Source: Bacteroidota bacterium
Lineage (GTDB): Bacteria > Bacteroidota > Bacteroidia > Chitinophagales > Chitinophagaceae
Assembly: GCA_023387985.1 (NCBI GenBank)
Contig: JAEWHC010000008.1
Location: forward strand, 62,001 to 126,000
DNA: 64,000 nt
Reading direction: 5' to 3'
Shown here: positions 17,467 to 26,622 of the stretch, one piece after another
How the letters are laid out: every line of letters begins with the position of its first letter
Numbering within the stretch: the stretch's first letter is position 1
The notes under the pieces: model-generated
Databases searched by the model: none
Told to the model about the DNA's origin: nothing
The model's input: only the letters and a program-made list of their open reading frames with translations
Translations under genes and position numbers: made by a program

Positions 17467-18444
17467 TTAGAGAAGTTTGTTACGATATAGCAATGCAGCT
17501 CCGATTAAAGGGGCATCACTCCCCAGCAAGGATTTGACTAGCCGCACTTCTTTGGAAATGGGTTCATACACTTCTTTTTCCAACAAATCCATGAGGGGAT
17601 TAAGTAAGAGGTGGTCCGGGGCATTGCTAATGCCTCCACTTAGACAAATCAATTGAGGACTCATTATATTGATCAGGTTCAGGAGGCCTGTACCTAAGTA
17701 TTCCACCACTTTGTTAGCAACCAGAATCGCTCTTTCATTTCCTTCCGCAGCCTGTTCATAAACATCAGAAACCGAAAATGCCTTGTCCATGCCTTTCAAT
17801 CCTCCTGAAAAAACTTTTTCTTTTATTGCCAACTTAATGATTGCGGGCCCTCCTATATAGGTTTCAAGACAACCCATTCGCCCACAGGTACACTGTCGTG
17901 TGCTTTTTCTGATGCGGTGATGTCCAAATTCTCCCGCTGTATTCAAGCCTCCGTGATAGATGCTGCCACCTATAATCATACCACATCCAATTCCTGTCCC
18001 CAGGGTTATGGATACCATATCGGAATAGCCAACGCCAGAACCAACCTGAAATTCACCCCAGGCAGAAGCCCGGCTGTCCTGGATTATAGAGATTCCTTTA
18101 TCGAAATGGTTCTTTAGAAAATCCACTGCAGCCACATTTCTCCATTGAATATTGGGAGCATACACTACAATACCTGTTTCTTGCTCAACGGTGCCAGGAA
18201 AACCAATACCGATGCTATTGATATCGCTCCATTCTATCCCAGCATCAGTGGTTAATTGATTAATTTCCTCAATTATGGCATTAAGCATTGCTGCACTCTC
18301 CATGAACGACTTTGTATCAATGCTTTTCTTAAACAGGATTTTGCCATTTGGATCGACTACGCCAAATTTAATGTTGGTTCCACCAACATCAACGCCGATG
18401 TTTAGTAACTCTTTTCCAGCTTGACGGTCATTTTGCGCTTTCAT
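17467..18444 (-). CDS. ROK-family sugar kinase
   Basis: A 325-residue protein. The phosphate-binding motif VDVGGTN (Asp19), the catalytic-base segment IQDSRASAWGE (Asp123) and the ROK zinc site (GEFGHH near 171-176 with Cys185, Cys187 and Cys192 in CTCGRMGC) are all intact. ROK kinases phosphorylate hexoses such as glucose, allose or N-acetylmannosamine, and sometimes other sugars. The ATG at 18444 overlaps the RpiB gene end by 17 bp, so they are co-translated. With the adjacent RpiB-like and Rpe-like enzymes it fits either an AlsK-like allose kinase or the kinase step of ribose salvage. Substrate is inferred from context only. Confidence 0.88.
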   Translation of the reverse strand: MKAQNDRQAGKELLNIGVDVGGTNIKFGVVDPNGKILFKKSIDTKSFMESAAMLNAIIEEINQLTTDAGIEWSDINSIGIGFPGTVEQETGIVVYAPNIQWRNVAAVDFLKNHFDKGISIIQDSRASAWGEFQVGSGVGYSDMVSITLGTGIGCGMIIGGSIYHGGLNTAGEFGHHRIRKSTRQCTCGRMGCLETYIGGPAIIKLAIKEKVFSGGLKGMDKAFSVSDVYEQAAEGNERAILVANKVVEYLGTGLLNLINIMSPQLICLSGGISNAPDHLLLNPLMDLLEKEVYEPISKEVRLVKSLLGSDAPLIGAALLYRNKLL

Positions 18445-18874
18445 ACTCGCTAATTTTATCAATCCTTTTTTTATGACGTCCTCCTTCGAAACTGCTTTTT
18501 AACCAAATTTCAATAATCATTTTTGCCAATTCTATACCCACTACCCGCGCACCTAAAGCCAAAACATTGGTATTGTTATGCTCCCTGGACAATTTAGCAG
18601 AATAAGGCTCACTGCAAACAACTGCCCGGATACCTTTTACCTTGTTGGCGCTGATGCAGATGCCAACTCCGGTACCACAAAAAATAATCCCCCTGTCACA
18701 TTCTCCCCGGCTTACCGATTCGCCAACAGCGAAACCAAAATCACAATAATCAGTTCTTTCGTGGGTGTGTGTACCAAAATCTTTAACGACATACCCAAGC
18801 ATTTCAATGTAATTTTTAAGCTCCTCTTTGAATTGAAAAGCTGCATGATCGCAACCCACGGCAATTATTTCCAT
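18428..18874 (-). CDS. rpiB: RpiB/LacAB-type sugar-phosphate isomerase
   Basis: A 148-residue protein with the RpiB signature GCDHAAFQFKEEL, the active-site Cys66 in IIFCGTGVG and the ANKVKGIRA loop. RpiB interconverts ribose 5-phosphate and ribulose 5-phosphate and in E. coli also allose 6-phosphate and allulose 6-phosphate. It lies between the epimerase (2-bp gap) and the ROK kinase (17-bp overlap) in one operon, so a dedicated catabolic rather than housekeeping role is likely. The final residues (HKKRIDKISEYESAK) are normal for the family. Confidence 0.9.
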   Translation of the reverse strand: MEIIAVGCDHAAFQFKEELKNYIEMLGYVVKDFGTHTHERTDYCDFGFAVGESVSRGECDRGIIFCGTGVGICISANKVKGIRAVVCSEPYSAKLSREHNNTNVLALGARVVGIELAKMIIEIWLKSSFEGGRHKKRIDKISEYESAK

Positions 18875-18876
18875 AT

Positions 18877-19569
18877 TTATAGATTTAAACTTTGAAGATT
18901 CTCTTTTATTAATTCCTTCATTTGATGTACTGATTGCTTTATTTCATAACCTTTTCTAAAAATGCTAGATGTTCCACCTACCAGCATAGTAGCTCCAGCC
19001 TTCAGCATAGCGGGAATGTTTTCAAAACTGACGTTCCCGTCAACTTGTATTTCAATGTGATGCAAACCTCTTTTCTCAAGGATTTCTCTTGCATCCGCTA
19101 TCTTTCTCAGGCAAGCGGGTATTAGTTTCTGCCCAGCGAATCCCGGGTTGACAGTCATGATGTTGATCATTTCAATGTCATCTAAAATATAATCCAGTGA
19201 TGATAGTGGAGTAGCTGGATTAAGAGCGATAGCGGGCTTGCTACCCAGGTCTCTTATCTGCTTCAATGCCCTTTGAACGTGCGAAGTTGCCTCCCAATGA
19301 ATGCTGATATAGCGGGGATTCATGGAAGCGATGGTTTCCAAATACCGTTCGGGATTGATGACCATGACATGACATTCGATTGGTATGGTAGATAGTTGAG
19401 TCACCATTTTTGTAATGGAAAAGTCAAGGCAAAAGTTTGGTACAAACAATCCATCCATGATATCTATGTGCAGGAAGTCAACTTCACTGGCCTCCAATTC
19501 CCGGATGTCCTTTTCTAAATACCCGAAATTGGCACAAGCCAATGATGCTTCAATTTTTATCTTGTTCAT
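18877..19569 (-). CDS. ribulose/allulose-phosphate 3-epimerase family protein
   Basis: A 230-residue TIM-barrel protein. Metal ligands appear in HIDIMDG (His34, Asp36), ECHVMV and IQVDGNVS; the phosphate loop is MLVGGTSSIF rather than the usual GSA-type loop of Rpe. NPGFAGQKLIP is the conserved loop 6. Related enzymes are Rpe (ribulose 5-phosphate) and AlsE (allulose 6-phosphate). The unusual phosphate loop and the RpiB/ROK neighbours make AlsE-like activity a real alternative. ATG at 19569 is 11 bp after the ADP-ribosylglycohydrolase gene stop. Confidence 0.85.
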   Translation of the reverse strand: MNKIKIEASLACANFGYLEKDIRELEASEVDFLHIDIMDGLFVPNFCLDFSITKMVTQLSTIPIECHVMVINPERYLETIASMNPRYISIHWEATSHVQRALKQIRDLGSKPAIALNPATPLSSLDYILDDIEMINIMTVNPGFAGQKLIPACLRKIADAREILEKRGLHHIEIQVDGNVSFENIPAMLKAGATMLVGGTSSIFRKGYEIKQSVHQMKELIKENLQSLNL

Positions 19570-19580
19570 ATGCTTGTCTT

Positions 19581-21458
19581 TTAAGCTTTTGGAACTTTCA
19601 ACGACCATTGTTCCTGATGGGGATGTTTTCCGGTGAATTCTTTAAAACCGATTTCTATTTGGTTTAGATCGACAACACAGTTCAATCTTATAATCAACAT
19701 GTTGCGCCCACGCTTGAATGGAAATAGCATGATGCTGTTTCCCGGCCATGCGCGTTCAACATCCCGTTGAACGTGCACAGTTTTACCGTTAATCTTCAAC
19801 GAAAAAGGATTGGAGGACCCTATGCTCAACCACATTTTTTTGTTCTCTTCGAGTTCAAGATGGCTAACCAGATAGATGGTTCTTTCTCCCTTCCCATAGC
19901 AAAAATTATTGAGGTCAATGCTAAATGCTGAAGGGTATATTCTCTGAACATGAAAAGGAAACTTGTTCCAATTCTCCGCGGCAATAATTTCATTGACAGT
20001 TTTTGATGACAGATGTTCTGTCGCGGTATCTGTTTTATCATGGTTCATGTATTGAACCGAAGGCAAAGACGACAACCCATGCTCAGGATATTGCTTGTGG
20101 TAGTCGGTTAACCTGCTCTTGTCATCTTCAATAAACGGCCCAACCATCAACCAACTGCCATAGCGTAAAATACCCCTTTTGACGGCCCCTGCTTTTTGAT
20201 TATTAATAAAAATGTCAACTGTGTAATATAGTGTTTCTTCCGCATCGCGAGGAAGCATTGTTGCCCATGCAGTTGTAACCGTAGAGCCACCATCAACCTC
20301 AAAAGATGTCTCCATTTCTGAAGTTATAAAATCACTTGTCCTTAAATTGAGCCTTACCTTCTGCTTTCCCTTAGAAAGGTTTTCATATCGTAAGATCAAT
20401 TTGTCATCTTTAAGTTGTGTAATTAAGTGACACGGTTCCTTTCTTATAGTGGTTTGATCGGGCCATTTACCTTTGCGGGTAATCTTTCCGGCCGTTTCAA
20501 TAAAGTTTATTCCTGCCTGACAGGTTTGCGCCGCCAAGTCTGTGATTGTTTGAGGAGCATCTATACCGACAATCTCTTTACTTACCAATACCTCATTCCC
20601 AACGAGATTCTTCCATTGTAGCGGAATGTTATTATACCCGGAAATAATGCCAACCATTGCACCTGCAGTTGCAGCTATACAGTCACTGTCGTGGCCTAAA
20701 TGCAAGGCGTCCATTACGCAATGAAAATCGGTACCTTTATCCAACAAGGCGAGAAGGGTGAATCCTACATTCATGGGCGCCGAAGTAAAATTAGCATCAC
20801 CGTAGAAGCTTTTTATTTTGCCAGCTGCAATTTGATAACCACATTCCGCTTGCCATTTCATCACATCCTCCACCAATCGGTGCATTAAGGATTGATTATC
20901 TATTACCCTTTGCCCGGTTTTGAAGATTTGAGCAATATCCGTTTCGAAAAATGCAATTGCCGTGCAGGCCGACAGGAATTTTTCGGCATCCACCGAAAAG
21001 CCATGGTGATCCAGACTGGCATCAATACCGGCATAGAAAGCTGCTTTTTCAGGATCGCCGGGGTTCAAAAAGCCCCAAAGCTCACTCCGTATCGGGCAAC
21101 CCATAGATTCGGAAAAATACCCATTGTTATGCAAGCCACTCTCCGGCGGAAAAAGGCCTTGTTTCAAATTCCTGGTGGCAATACCATACTCATTCCAGGG
21201 AAATTCAACATGCTTCAACCAATGATCCCCAAAATCATTTTCCCTGACCGTCGTGCCCTTTTTACTAACCATATCAAGCCAAAGTAACTGCAAGTCTAAA
21301 TCATCATTGGGATAGTTGACTTCAAACAATCTTTTCGACAATTTGATTTTATTAAAAGCTTTTATGCCCTCAATAGGTGCACCCAATATGCCACCTGCAC
21401 ATTTTCCAAGCCACCCGCCTAATACCTTGTCGTAATAAGTATCGTAATCCAGATTCAT
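19581..21458 (-). CDS. ADP-ribosylglycohydrolase-fold protein with C-terminal beta domain
   Basis: A 625-residue protein without a signal peptide. Residues 1-290 are an ADP-ribosylglycohydrolase (ARH/DraG) domain: GGWLGKCAGGILGAPIEG, NDDLDLQLLWLDM at the first metal site, and LGHDSDCIAATAGAMVGI at the second (the DSD motif). The C-terminal half is predicted beta-rich and ends with a sugar-binding-like module (KMWLSIGSSNPFSLKINGK, NMLIIRLNCVVD). DraG-type enzymes cleave N- or O-glycosidic bonds to ribose. Here the gene sits between a nucleobase-type permease and sugar-phosphate enzymes, suggesting cleavage of an imported N-glycoside in the cytoplasm. The substrate is not known and ADP-ribosyl-protein is only one option. 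Confidence 0.85.
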   Translation of the reverse strand: MNLDYDTYYDKVLGGWLGKCAGGILGAPIEGIKAFNKIKLSKRLFEVNYPNDDLDLQLLWLDMVSKKGTTVRENDFGDHWLKHVEFPWNEYGIATRNLKQGLFPPESGLHNNGYFSESMGCPIRSELWGFLNPGDPEKAAFYAGIDASLDHHGFSVDAEKFLSACTAIAFFETDIAQIFKTGQRVIDNQSLMHRLVEDVMKWQAECGYQIAAGKIKSFYGDANFTSAPMNVGFTLLALLDKGTDFHCVMDALHLGHDSDCIAATAGAMVGIISGYNNIPLQWKNLVGNEVLVSKEIVGIDAPQTITDLAAQTCQAGINFIETAGKITRKGKWPDQTTIRKEPCHLITQLKDDKLILRYENLSKGKQKVRLNLRTSDFITSEMETSFEVDGGSTVTTAWATMLPRDAEETLYYTVDIFINNQKAGAVKRGILRYGSWLMVGPFIEDDKSRLTDYHKQYPEHGLSSLPSVQYMNHDKTDTATEHLSSKTVNEIIAAENWNKFPFHVQRIYPSAFSIDLNNFCYGKGERTIYLVSHLELEENKKMWLSIGSSNPFSLKINGKTVHVQRDVERAWPGNSIMLFPFKRGRNMLIIRLNCVVDLNQIEIGFKEFTGKHPHQEQWSLKVPKA

Positions 21459-21469
21459 AAATTCGTTTT

Positions 21470-21652
21470 TTAAAATCCCTTCTGCCTGTTTTTATTGATC
21501 CAGAATGGAGCGGTTGCGAACCACAATATTGTTCCTATTAGCATTAAAATCGTATAATGTTTGAAGCTGAGCAGGTCATTGAAAACCATGATGGCCGGTG
21601 CAATATTAAGGACGAGGCCCAGGAAGGATATTGTTTTAAGTAATGAGGTCAT
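21470..21652 (-). CDS. 60-residue two-helix membrane protein
   Basis: Two hydrophobic segments (LLKTISFLGLVLNIAPAIMVF and HYTILMLIGTILWFATAPFWI) and a basic tail NKNRQKGF. The ATG overlaps the permease stop (ATGA at 21649-21652), a sign of translational coupling. Its stop is 12 bp before the glycohydrolase start. It is probably an accessory subunit or stabiliser of the transporter; no family name is recognised. Confidence 0.75.
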   Translation of the reverse strand: MTSLLKTISFLGLVLNIAPAIMVFNDLLSFKHYTILMLIGTILWFATAPFWINKNRQKGF

Positions 21653-23094
21653 ACTGATTTCATTGAAGATTTAAGATTCCCACCTCTTCCTTGCATCAAT
21701 CTGCTCAGAAGAACATATGCGATCGCGGCAATGATCCAGCCGGGAACTGCCATGAAGAAAAAGAAATCCAGTGCGAGCCAAATAAAAAGCAGGTAACTAA
21801 GCACGATGGATAAAACCCAACTTAAACCTGCCGCCCAGTTCGTTTTGCCATTATTGTTGTAAGAGAAATTTTGTTGAAGCCCAAGTTTGGGAAATGCGTA
21901 CACATCCATAAAAGCCACAGCACCTGCAGGGGCTGCAATTAATGCGAATACGGCCAAAAAGGAGTCAATTCTTGAAACTACCCCTGGAAAAAATCCCAGG
22001 ATCGTTGCGCCTATGCCCAGCAACAAAGTAATTTTCCAACGCTTAACTTTTGGAAAAATCCCTTGCACGGCGAGGCCCGCACGATATAGTGAAGGATTTG
22101 CAGTTGTCCAACCGGCAATGATCACACAAATGCCCCCTGCTATTCCCGCCCCAATCATGGCCACCTGTGCCGGCGTGGGGTCGTTAATTCCAATTTGGAT
22201 AGCGGCTGCACACAGAATACCGGAAGCGATCCAGGCCATGAAATGCCCAATAAACATCCCGCCGAATGATGCCAGTCCATACCATGATTTTTTTGCAAAT
22301 CGGTAAATAAATGTATCCTGCAATCCGATATGCAAAGCCGTATTTGCTAACCAGGAAAAAAATATGATATGCCAGATTTCATATTTTTTCATCCCCGGAG
22401 CCGGAACCCCTGTCCATATTGTACTGTTTGCCACGTCCCAGAAATCAGAAATTGAATTAACGCCTAGTTGGGGAAGAACAGCAATGCCCGAGGCCAAAAA
22501 AATCCACGGTAACCAGGGGGTAGTAACACGTGCAAAGTTTGTTACCCATTCAATCCCCGAAATAGAAATTAAAGTTATCAGGGCCATTAATACCATAATC
22601 AGAATGATCCAGGAATAATGTGATGGCATCATTTGAGAAAACGGCTGATTTGGTAATCCAGTCATTAAGACAATTCCTCCGGCAGCAACTATGGCCATAA
22701 AGGAAGCGAAGAGCGTAGACTGCAAGCCTGAAATTGCATTGAATAAAGACACCAGTTTCCTGCCTGCTATTTTTTCTAATAAATAGAAAAGGGTTAGCCG
22801 CGTCTTTACCGCAAGAGGTGCACAAAAGAAAGTCCAACTCAGCACTGCCAAAATATTTCCAATCAGTAAACCCAGAATTACGGCTGTAGCACTTACGCCA
22901 TGCAGTACGAACAATGGTCCAATGACGAATTCCGTACCTGCGATATGCTCCCCAGCCACCAAAGCCAGAAAATCTTTAAACCCCTTGGTACGGGAAAGAG
23001 GAACGGGTTCTCTTTCATAATCATTGAGATTGTCCAATTGACTGGCAATTGACCCTTCATTCTGTAAAACCGCTCCCTTAACTTCCTTATTCAT
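21649..23094 (-). CDS. NCS1-type nucleobase/cation symporter-like permease
   Basis: A 481-residue protein with about twelve membrane segments. The N-terminal region YEREPVPLSRTKGFKDFLALVAGEHIAGTEFVIGPLF and the central WTTANPSLYRAGLAVQGIFP (compare the conserved WTTxxxxLY segment of CodB/PucI-like proteins) support the nucleobase:cation symporter-1 or purine-cytosine permease family. It starts the second metabolic block after a 152-bp gap and is coupled to a tiny membrane protein. Known members import cytosine, allantoin, hydantoins and nucleosides. With the ADP-ribosylglycohydrolase-fold gene downstream, nucleoside-like cargo is the favoured reading. Confidence 0.8.
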   Translation of the reverse strand: MNKEVKGAVLQNEGSIASQLDNLNDYEREPVPLSRTKGFKDFLALVAGEHIAGTEFVIGPLFVLHGVSATAVILGLLIGNILAVLSWTFFCAPLAVKTRLTLFYLLEKIAGRKLVSLFNAISGLQSTLFASFMAIVAAGGIVLMTGLPNQPFSQMMPSHYSWIILIMVLMALITLISISGIEWVTNFARVTTPWLPWIFLASGIAVLPQLGVNSISDFWDVANSTIWTGVPAPGMKKYEIWHIIFFSWLANTALHIGLQDTFIYRFAKKSWYGLASFGGMFIGHFMAWIASGILCAAAIQIGINDPTPAQVAMIGAGIAGGICVIIAGWTTANPSLYRAGLAVQGIFPKVKRWKITLLLGIGATILGFFPGVVSRIDSFLAVFALIAAPAGAVAFMDVYAFPKLGLQQNFSYNNNGKTNWAAGLSWVLSIVLSYLLFIWLALDFFFFMAVPGWIIAAIAYVLLSRLMQGRGGNLKSSMKSV

Positions 23095-23246
23095 GTATTA
23101 TATTAAAACGACAGGAACATTTTGCATACAGAATACGAAGATAACCGGAGCTACTACTTGCAATGAAGCTGTAATTAGAGTCATTTCATAGCAAAGCAAG
23201 TCTTACAATCTATTTTTGCAATTTGTTTCTTGGTCAGTTTGGATTT

Positions 23247-24188
23247 TCAATTAACAAAATGGACATCTTTCAATTCAAATTTACTTTGATCTTCCCGGGT
23301 TAGCCGATAAAAGGGACTATACATTTTTGCATGAATTGATTTCTTTTTTGTATCAAATTCGAGCAAGCGAATATAACCGCCACCATCATCCTCGCACTGG
23401 TAATTCGAAAGGATTTGATAGATCTGATTTCCGTTGATACCTTGATCAATACGTTTGCCGGAATAGCAAACATGTCCACTCAGAACTAAAAGCGCATTTC
23501 TGTGCGGCTGTATGAATCGTTGATAAACATCTGCAACTGTCAAATCTCCATAGCCTGCATTGGAAGAAGCTATATCACCTGCTGAAGTGAGGTGATAATG
23601 GGTTAAAACTATGAAGTTGTGCCTCGGATACTTGTCCATCATCCGACTCATCCATTGTGCAGCGCCTTCCCTTGCACAAAACTCCAGCGTCACCACAGCA
23701 AATTGTTTCCGACCGGCCCTGAAAAATTGGACCATATTATCGCTCTTCATGGGCTCATAAAGCTCCACGGCATTCTTAAATCGTGAAACCGGGAAAAACT
23801 GATTGAATTTAAATGTCTTTCTTAAGTTCATATTCACATTACCAGGTGCTGCACTGCCGTTGTCATGGTTTACTGCTTCTGTGTCGTGGTTGCCCAACGC
23901 AATCGCATACGGTATACCGGCATCATCCAGGTACTGATATCCTCTTGATGCCCTTTCAAATTGAGGGATTGTATCGAAGTTAACAAGGTCCCCAACATGC
24001 AGGGTAATGGGTATCCTAAGCGAATCTTTAGCTTCTGCAATCCAGCGCATTTGCGAATAGAACAATTCGTGCCTGCCAACCATTGCGTTTTGGGAGTCAG
24101 GAATTACGGGAATTACGAACTTAGCATTAACACAACTTTGAAAAAGCAAGAATGCAGCAACAACCATGTAGTAATGTTTAGGTTTCAT
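23247..24188 (-). CDS. exported calcineurin-like metallophosphoesterase
   Basis: A 313-residue protein with a signal or lipoprotein peptide (LLFQSCVNAKF). The metal-site motifs are present: VIPDSQ for the first Asp, HVGDLVNFD, ALGNHDTE, LTHYHLTSAGD and SGHVCYSGK. It belongs to the binuclear metallophosphoesterase superfamily and would act in the periplasm or at the surface on a phosphomonoester or diester. It follows the second GH5 gene by 12 bp in the SusCD/GH5 operon, suggesting that the degraded glycoconjugate bears phosphate, or that it releases phosphate. Confidence 0.85.
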   Translation of the reverse strand: MKPKHYYMVVAAFLLFQSCVNAKFVIPVIPDSQNAMVGRHELFYSQMRWIAEAKDSLRIPITLHVGDLVNFDTIPQFERASRGYQYLDDAGIPYAIALGNHDTEAVNHDNGSAAPGNVNMNLRKTFKFNQFFPVSRFKNAVELYEPMKSDNMVQFFRAGRKQFAVVTLEFCAREGAAQWMSRMMDKYPRHNFIVLTHYHLTSAGDIASSNAGYGDLTVADVYQRFIQPHRNALLVLSGHVCYSGKRIDQGINGNQIYQILSNYQCEDDGGGYIRLLEFDTKKKSIHAKMYSPFYRLTREDQSKFELKDVHFVN

Positions 24189-24200
24189 GGTGCATCCTTT

Positions 24201-25289
24201 TTATTTGAGGTTGAATTTATTCTTTTTAAAATAAGATTTCAGTAAAGTAATACGTGAAGCCTCTTGCGTACGGGGCAAAATTTCGAGTGTGCCGTCTGCC
24301 ATCTCAGCATCCCAATAGTACGATTCTCTAAAAGCATGGTACGTCCAATGCCAACCATATCGTTCGCATGCATCAATCAGGTCTTTGAGGTAATCATTCC
24401 CGTCTGTCGCAATTCGTGAAACACTAAACTCCCCGATATAAACCGGTAGATTCGGATGTTTAAGTTGGAACGACCGAATTCGCTGTATATCTTCCTGCAC
24501 CATTTGTTTTGCATTGAGCCCGGGTTCATTATAGCCCATTTTTTTATAGCCTGGACTAACCATCTGATGGGTGTATTCATGAGGTTCATAAAAATGTGTG
24601 CTGAAAATGATATTAGAATTATCAGGCAATTCAAGGAGATCTAAAGTTTCATTTCGGGATTGATATTTGCCGTTTTTTACCAAAACAAACGCCTCTATAA
24701 TAATAGGGGTGTTATCGTCATTGTCCCTGATCGTTTTTACCAGGCGCCTCACCAGATTGTTCCAAATGGCCGGATCTTTAACCGCAGGTTCGTTCAATAG
24801 GTCATAGCCCCATATCACATCTGTGTTATGTTTATATCTATCCGAAATGGCTTTCCACATTTTGACAAATTCATCCTGAAGTTTGGTATTTGTCCAGAAA
24901 TCATCGGCCGGATTTGTAGTGTAATCGTTACTAAATCCTGGGAAAGTATGCGGATTGATAACCAGTTTGATACCATATTTTTTACAGTGCATAATCATGT
25001 AGTCCAGCTTTTTCCAGGCTGTTTCATTGTAAATGTGAGGCTCGGTCTTGGAGATAAGCTTGTCATCTGCGAACATGACCCGCACAAGATTGGCACCATA
25101 ATTTTTTAAGTCGATTATATCACTTTCATTCAAATCCGCAGTTATTTCAAAACCTCTAAGCATCTCATCGCGCTCAATAAAAGAACCTTTGGCGCTATTT
25201 AAAACTGGACTACATGAAAAAATAAAAGGAAATACTATGGCAATGACGCCCAACATCAACACAACTTTTTTGGACATTATTCGCTTCAT
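24201..25289 (-). CDS. GH5-family glycoside hydrolase lipoprotein (second copy)
   Basis: A 362-residue lipoprotein (PFIFSCSPV lipobox). The cellulase-fold markers are LVRVMFADDK, GIKLVINPHT, the acid/base Glu167 in GYDLLNEP, STHFYEPHEYTHQ and the nucleophile Glu287 in YIGEFSV. It is closely similar in layout to the upstream gene at 25452-26525, so it is a tandem duplicate that has diverged. GH5 enzymes attack beta-glucans, beta-mannans and some rhamnosyl-beta-glucosides; the rhamnose operon upstream makes the last class attractive. The substrate is inferred. ATG at 25289; MSKK at 25277 is an alternative. Confidence 0.9.
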   Translation of the reverse strand: MKRIMSKKVVLMLGVIAIVFPFIFSCSPVLNSAKGSFIERDEMLRGFEITADLNESDIIDLKNYGANLVRVMFADDKLISKTEPHIYNETAWKKLDYMIMHCKKYGIKLVINPHTFPGFSNDYTTNPADDFWTNTKLQDEFVKMWKAISDRYKHNTDVIWGYDLLNEPAVKDPAIWNNLVRRLVKTIRDNDDNTPIIIEAFVLVKNGKYQSRNETLDLLELPDNSNIIFSTHFYEPHEYTHQMVSPGYKKMGYNEPGLNAKQMVQEDIQRIRSFQLKHPNLPVYIGEFSVSRIATDGNDYLKDLIDACERYGWHWTYHAFRESYYWDAEMADGTLEILPRTQEASRITLLKSYFKKNKFNLK

Positions 25290-25451
25290 GTGGATCTGGT
25301 TTATTGAGATTGATTTTTGAGTGATTTACGCTGCCATTCAGATATGCCCAAATGCTTTGCATGCCATTGTTTATAGATGGCATCTTTACGAATTGAAGAA
25401 GATAATAAATTGCCTCCTGTACTTTGATGCCTCTAGTCTCCGGTAATCAAA

Positions 25452-26525
25452 TCATTTATTTTTTTGGAAATATGTTTTTAATAAACTGATTCTTGAAGCC
25501 GAGGAGGATCTGGGTCGCGATTCGTTGGTTCCCAATGGCATTTCAACATCCCATGGATAGGCTTCCCTGAAGGAATGTATTGTCCAGTGCCACTTGTGTT
25601 TCTCGAAAAAATCAATTGCATCTTTAATATATTGATCCCCATCGGTCGCGATTCTTGCCACACTGAACTCCCCTAATAAAATTCGTACATTCGGATGTGC
25701 CTTCTGAAATTCAACAATTGGTTGTAAATTCCTTTCCAACGCAGCTTTGCCACCTACTGAAGCGTAAGTAACAGTCGGATCGTTTGCGTAAACAGATTGA
25801 TGCGTATAACTTAATGGATCATAAAAGTGAGGACTTACGATTAAAGAGTCATCAACCGGCAATTTGAGTGCTTTTAAATTGGGAATGCGATCCAGCCAAA
25901 CGCCGGGAGCCTGCATTCCAAAGGCCTCAATAATTAGTGGGTGATTGTCTCCGTTATCCCGGATGAGTTTGGTGGTTTTAGCAACCAGGTTGTTCCATAT
26001 CTCCTGGTCATTGGGTACAAATGGTTCATTTAGCAAATCATAACCGAAAATCACACTACCTCTGTTTTTATATCGATCAGATAACTTTTTCCATAGGTTT
26101 AAAAATATTTCCTGGTATTGCGCTGAAGTCCAGAAAGGATCTGAAGGATACGCTGTATAATCGCTGGTGGTCAAACCAGGCACAGTGTGAGGATTGATGA
26201 TAACCCTCAATCCATACTTTTCGCATAAGTCAATTACACGATCCAGATTGTCAAATTCTGATTCATTGTAATTATAAGGTGCCGTTTTGGAAATCAACTT
26301 ATAATAACCATAGACCACCCGAACTATGTTGGCACCATACGCTTTAATATCCTTGATATCCTGTTCTGTCACCCTGGAAGTGATGTTGAAGCCTCTGTAC
26401 ATGTCATCCTTAACAACATACGGCGGCGGGTCAGGTACAGGAGGATCTGGAGTTATAAGTGTTTTGCCACTGCAGGAAACAAGAATAAGCACACTTAGTC
26501 CAAGTTTTGCTAATAGTTTCTTCAT
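25452..26525 (-). CDS. GH5-family glycoside hydrolase lipoprotein (first copy)
   Basis: A 357-residue lipoprotein (VLILVSCSGK) with a Pro-rich linker (PDPPVPDPPPY) before the catalytic domain. Acid/base Glu167 lies in GYDLLNEPF and the nucleophile Glu286 in LLGEFSV; SPHFYDPLSYTHQ and HWTIHSFREAYPWD complete the active-site wall. The matched residue numbers and spacing with the next gene show duplication. It is expected on the cell surface, working with SusD and SusC. The two copies differ most in the loop after the acid/base (GMQAPGVWLDRIPNLKALKL versus FVLVKNGKYQSRN), which could alter specificity. Confidence 0.9.
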   Translation of the reverse strand: MKKLLAKLGLSVLILVSCSGKTLITPDPPVPDPPPYVVKDDMYRGFNITSRVTEQDIKDIKAYGANIVRVVYGYYKLISKTAPYNYNESEFDNLDRVIDLCEKYGLRVIINPHTVPGLTTSDYTAYPSDPFWTSAQYQEIFLNLWKKLSDRYKNRGSVIFGYDLLNEPFVPNDQEIWNNLVAKTTKLIRDNGDNHPLIIEAFGMQAPGVWLDRIPNLKALKLPVDDSLIVSPHFYDPLSYTHQSVYANDPTVTYASVGGKAALERNLQPIVEFQKAHPNVRILLGEFSVARIATDGDQYIKDAIDFFEKHKWHWTIHSFREAYPWDVEMPLGTNESRPRSSSASRISLLKTYFQKNK

Positions 26526-26622
26526 ATTACATTTTAACCATGAGGTTTATAAATTAAGATTGCAGGCTCTTCTGCTCCATTATCCTAGGATTAATCATGC
26601 TTTGCATCAGAACCGTGCACCA

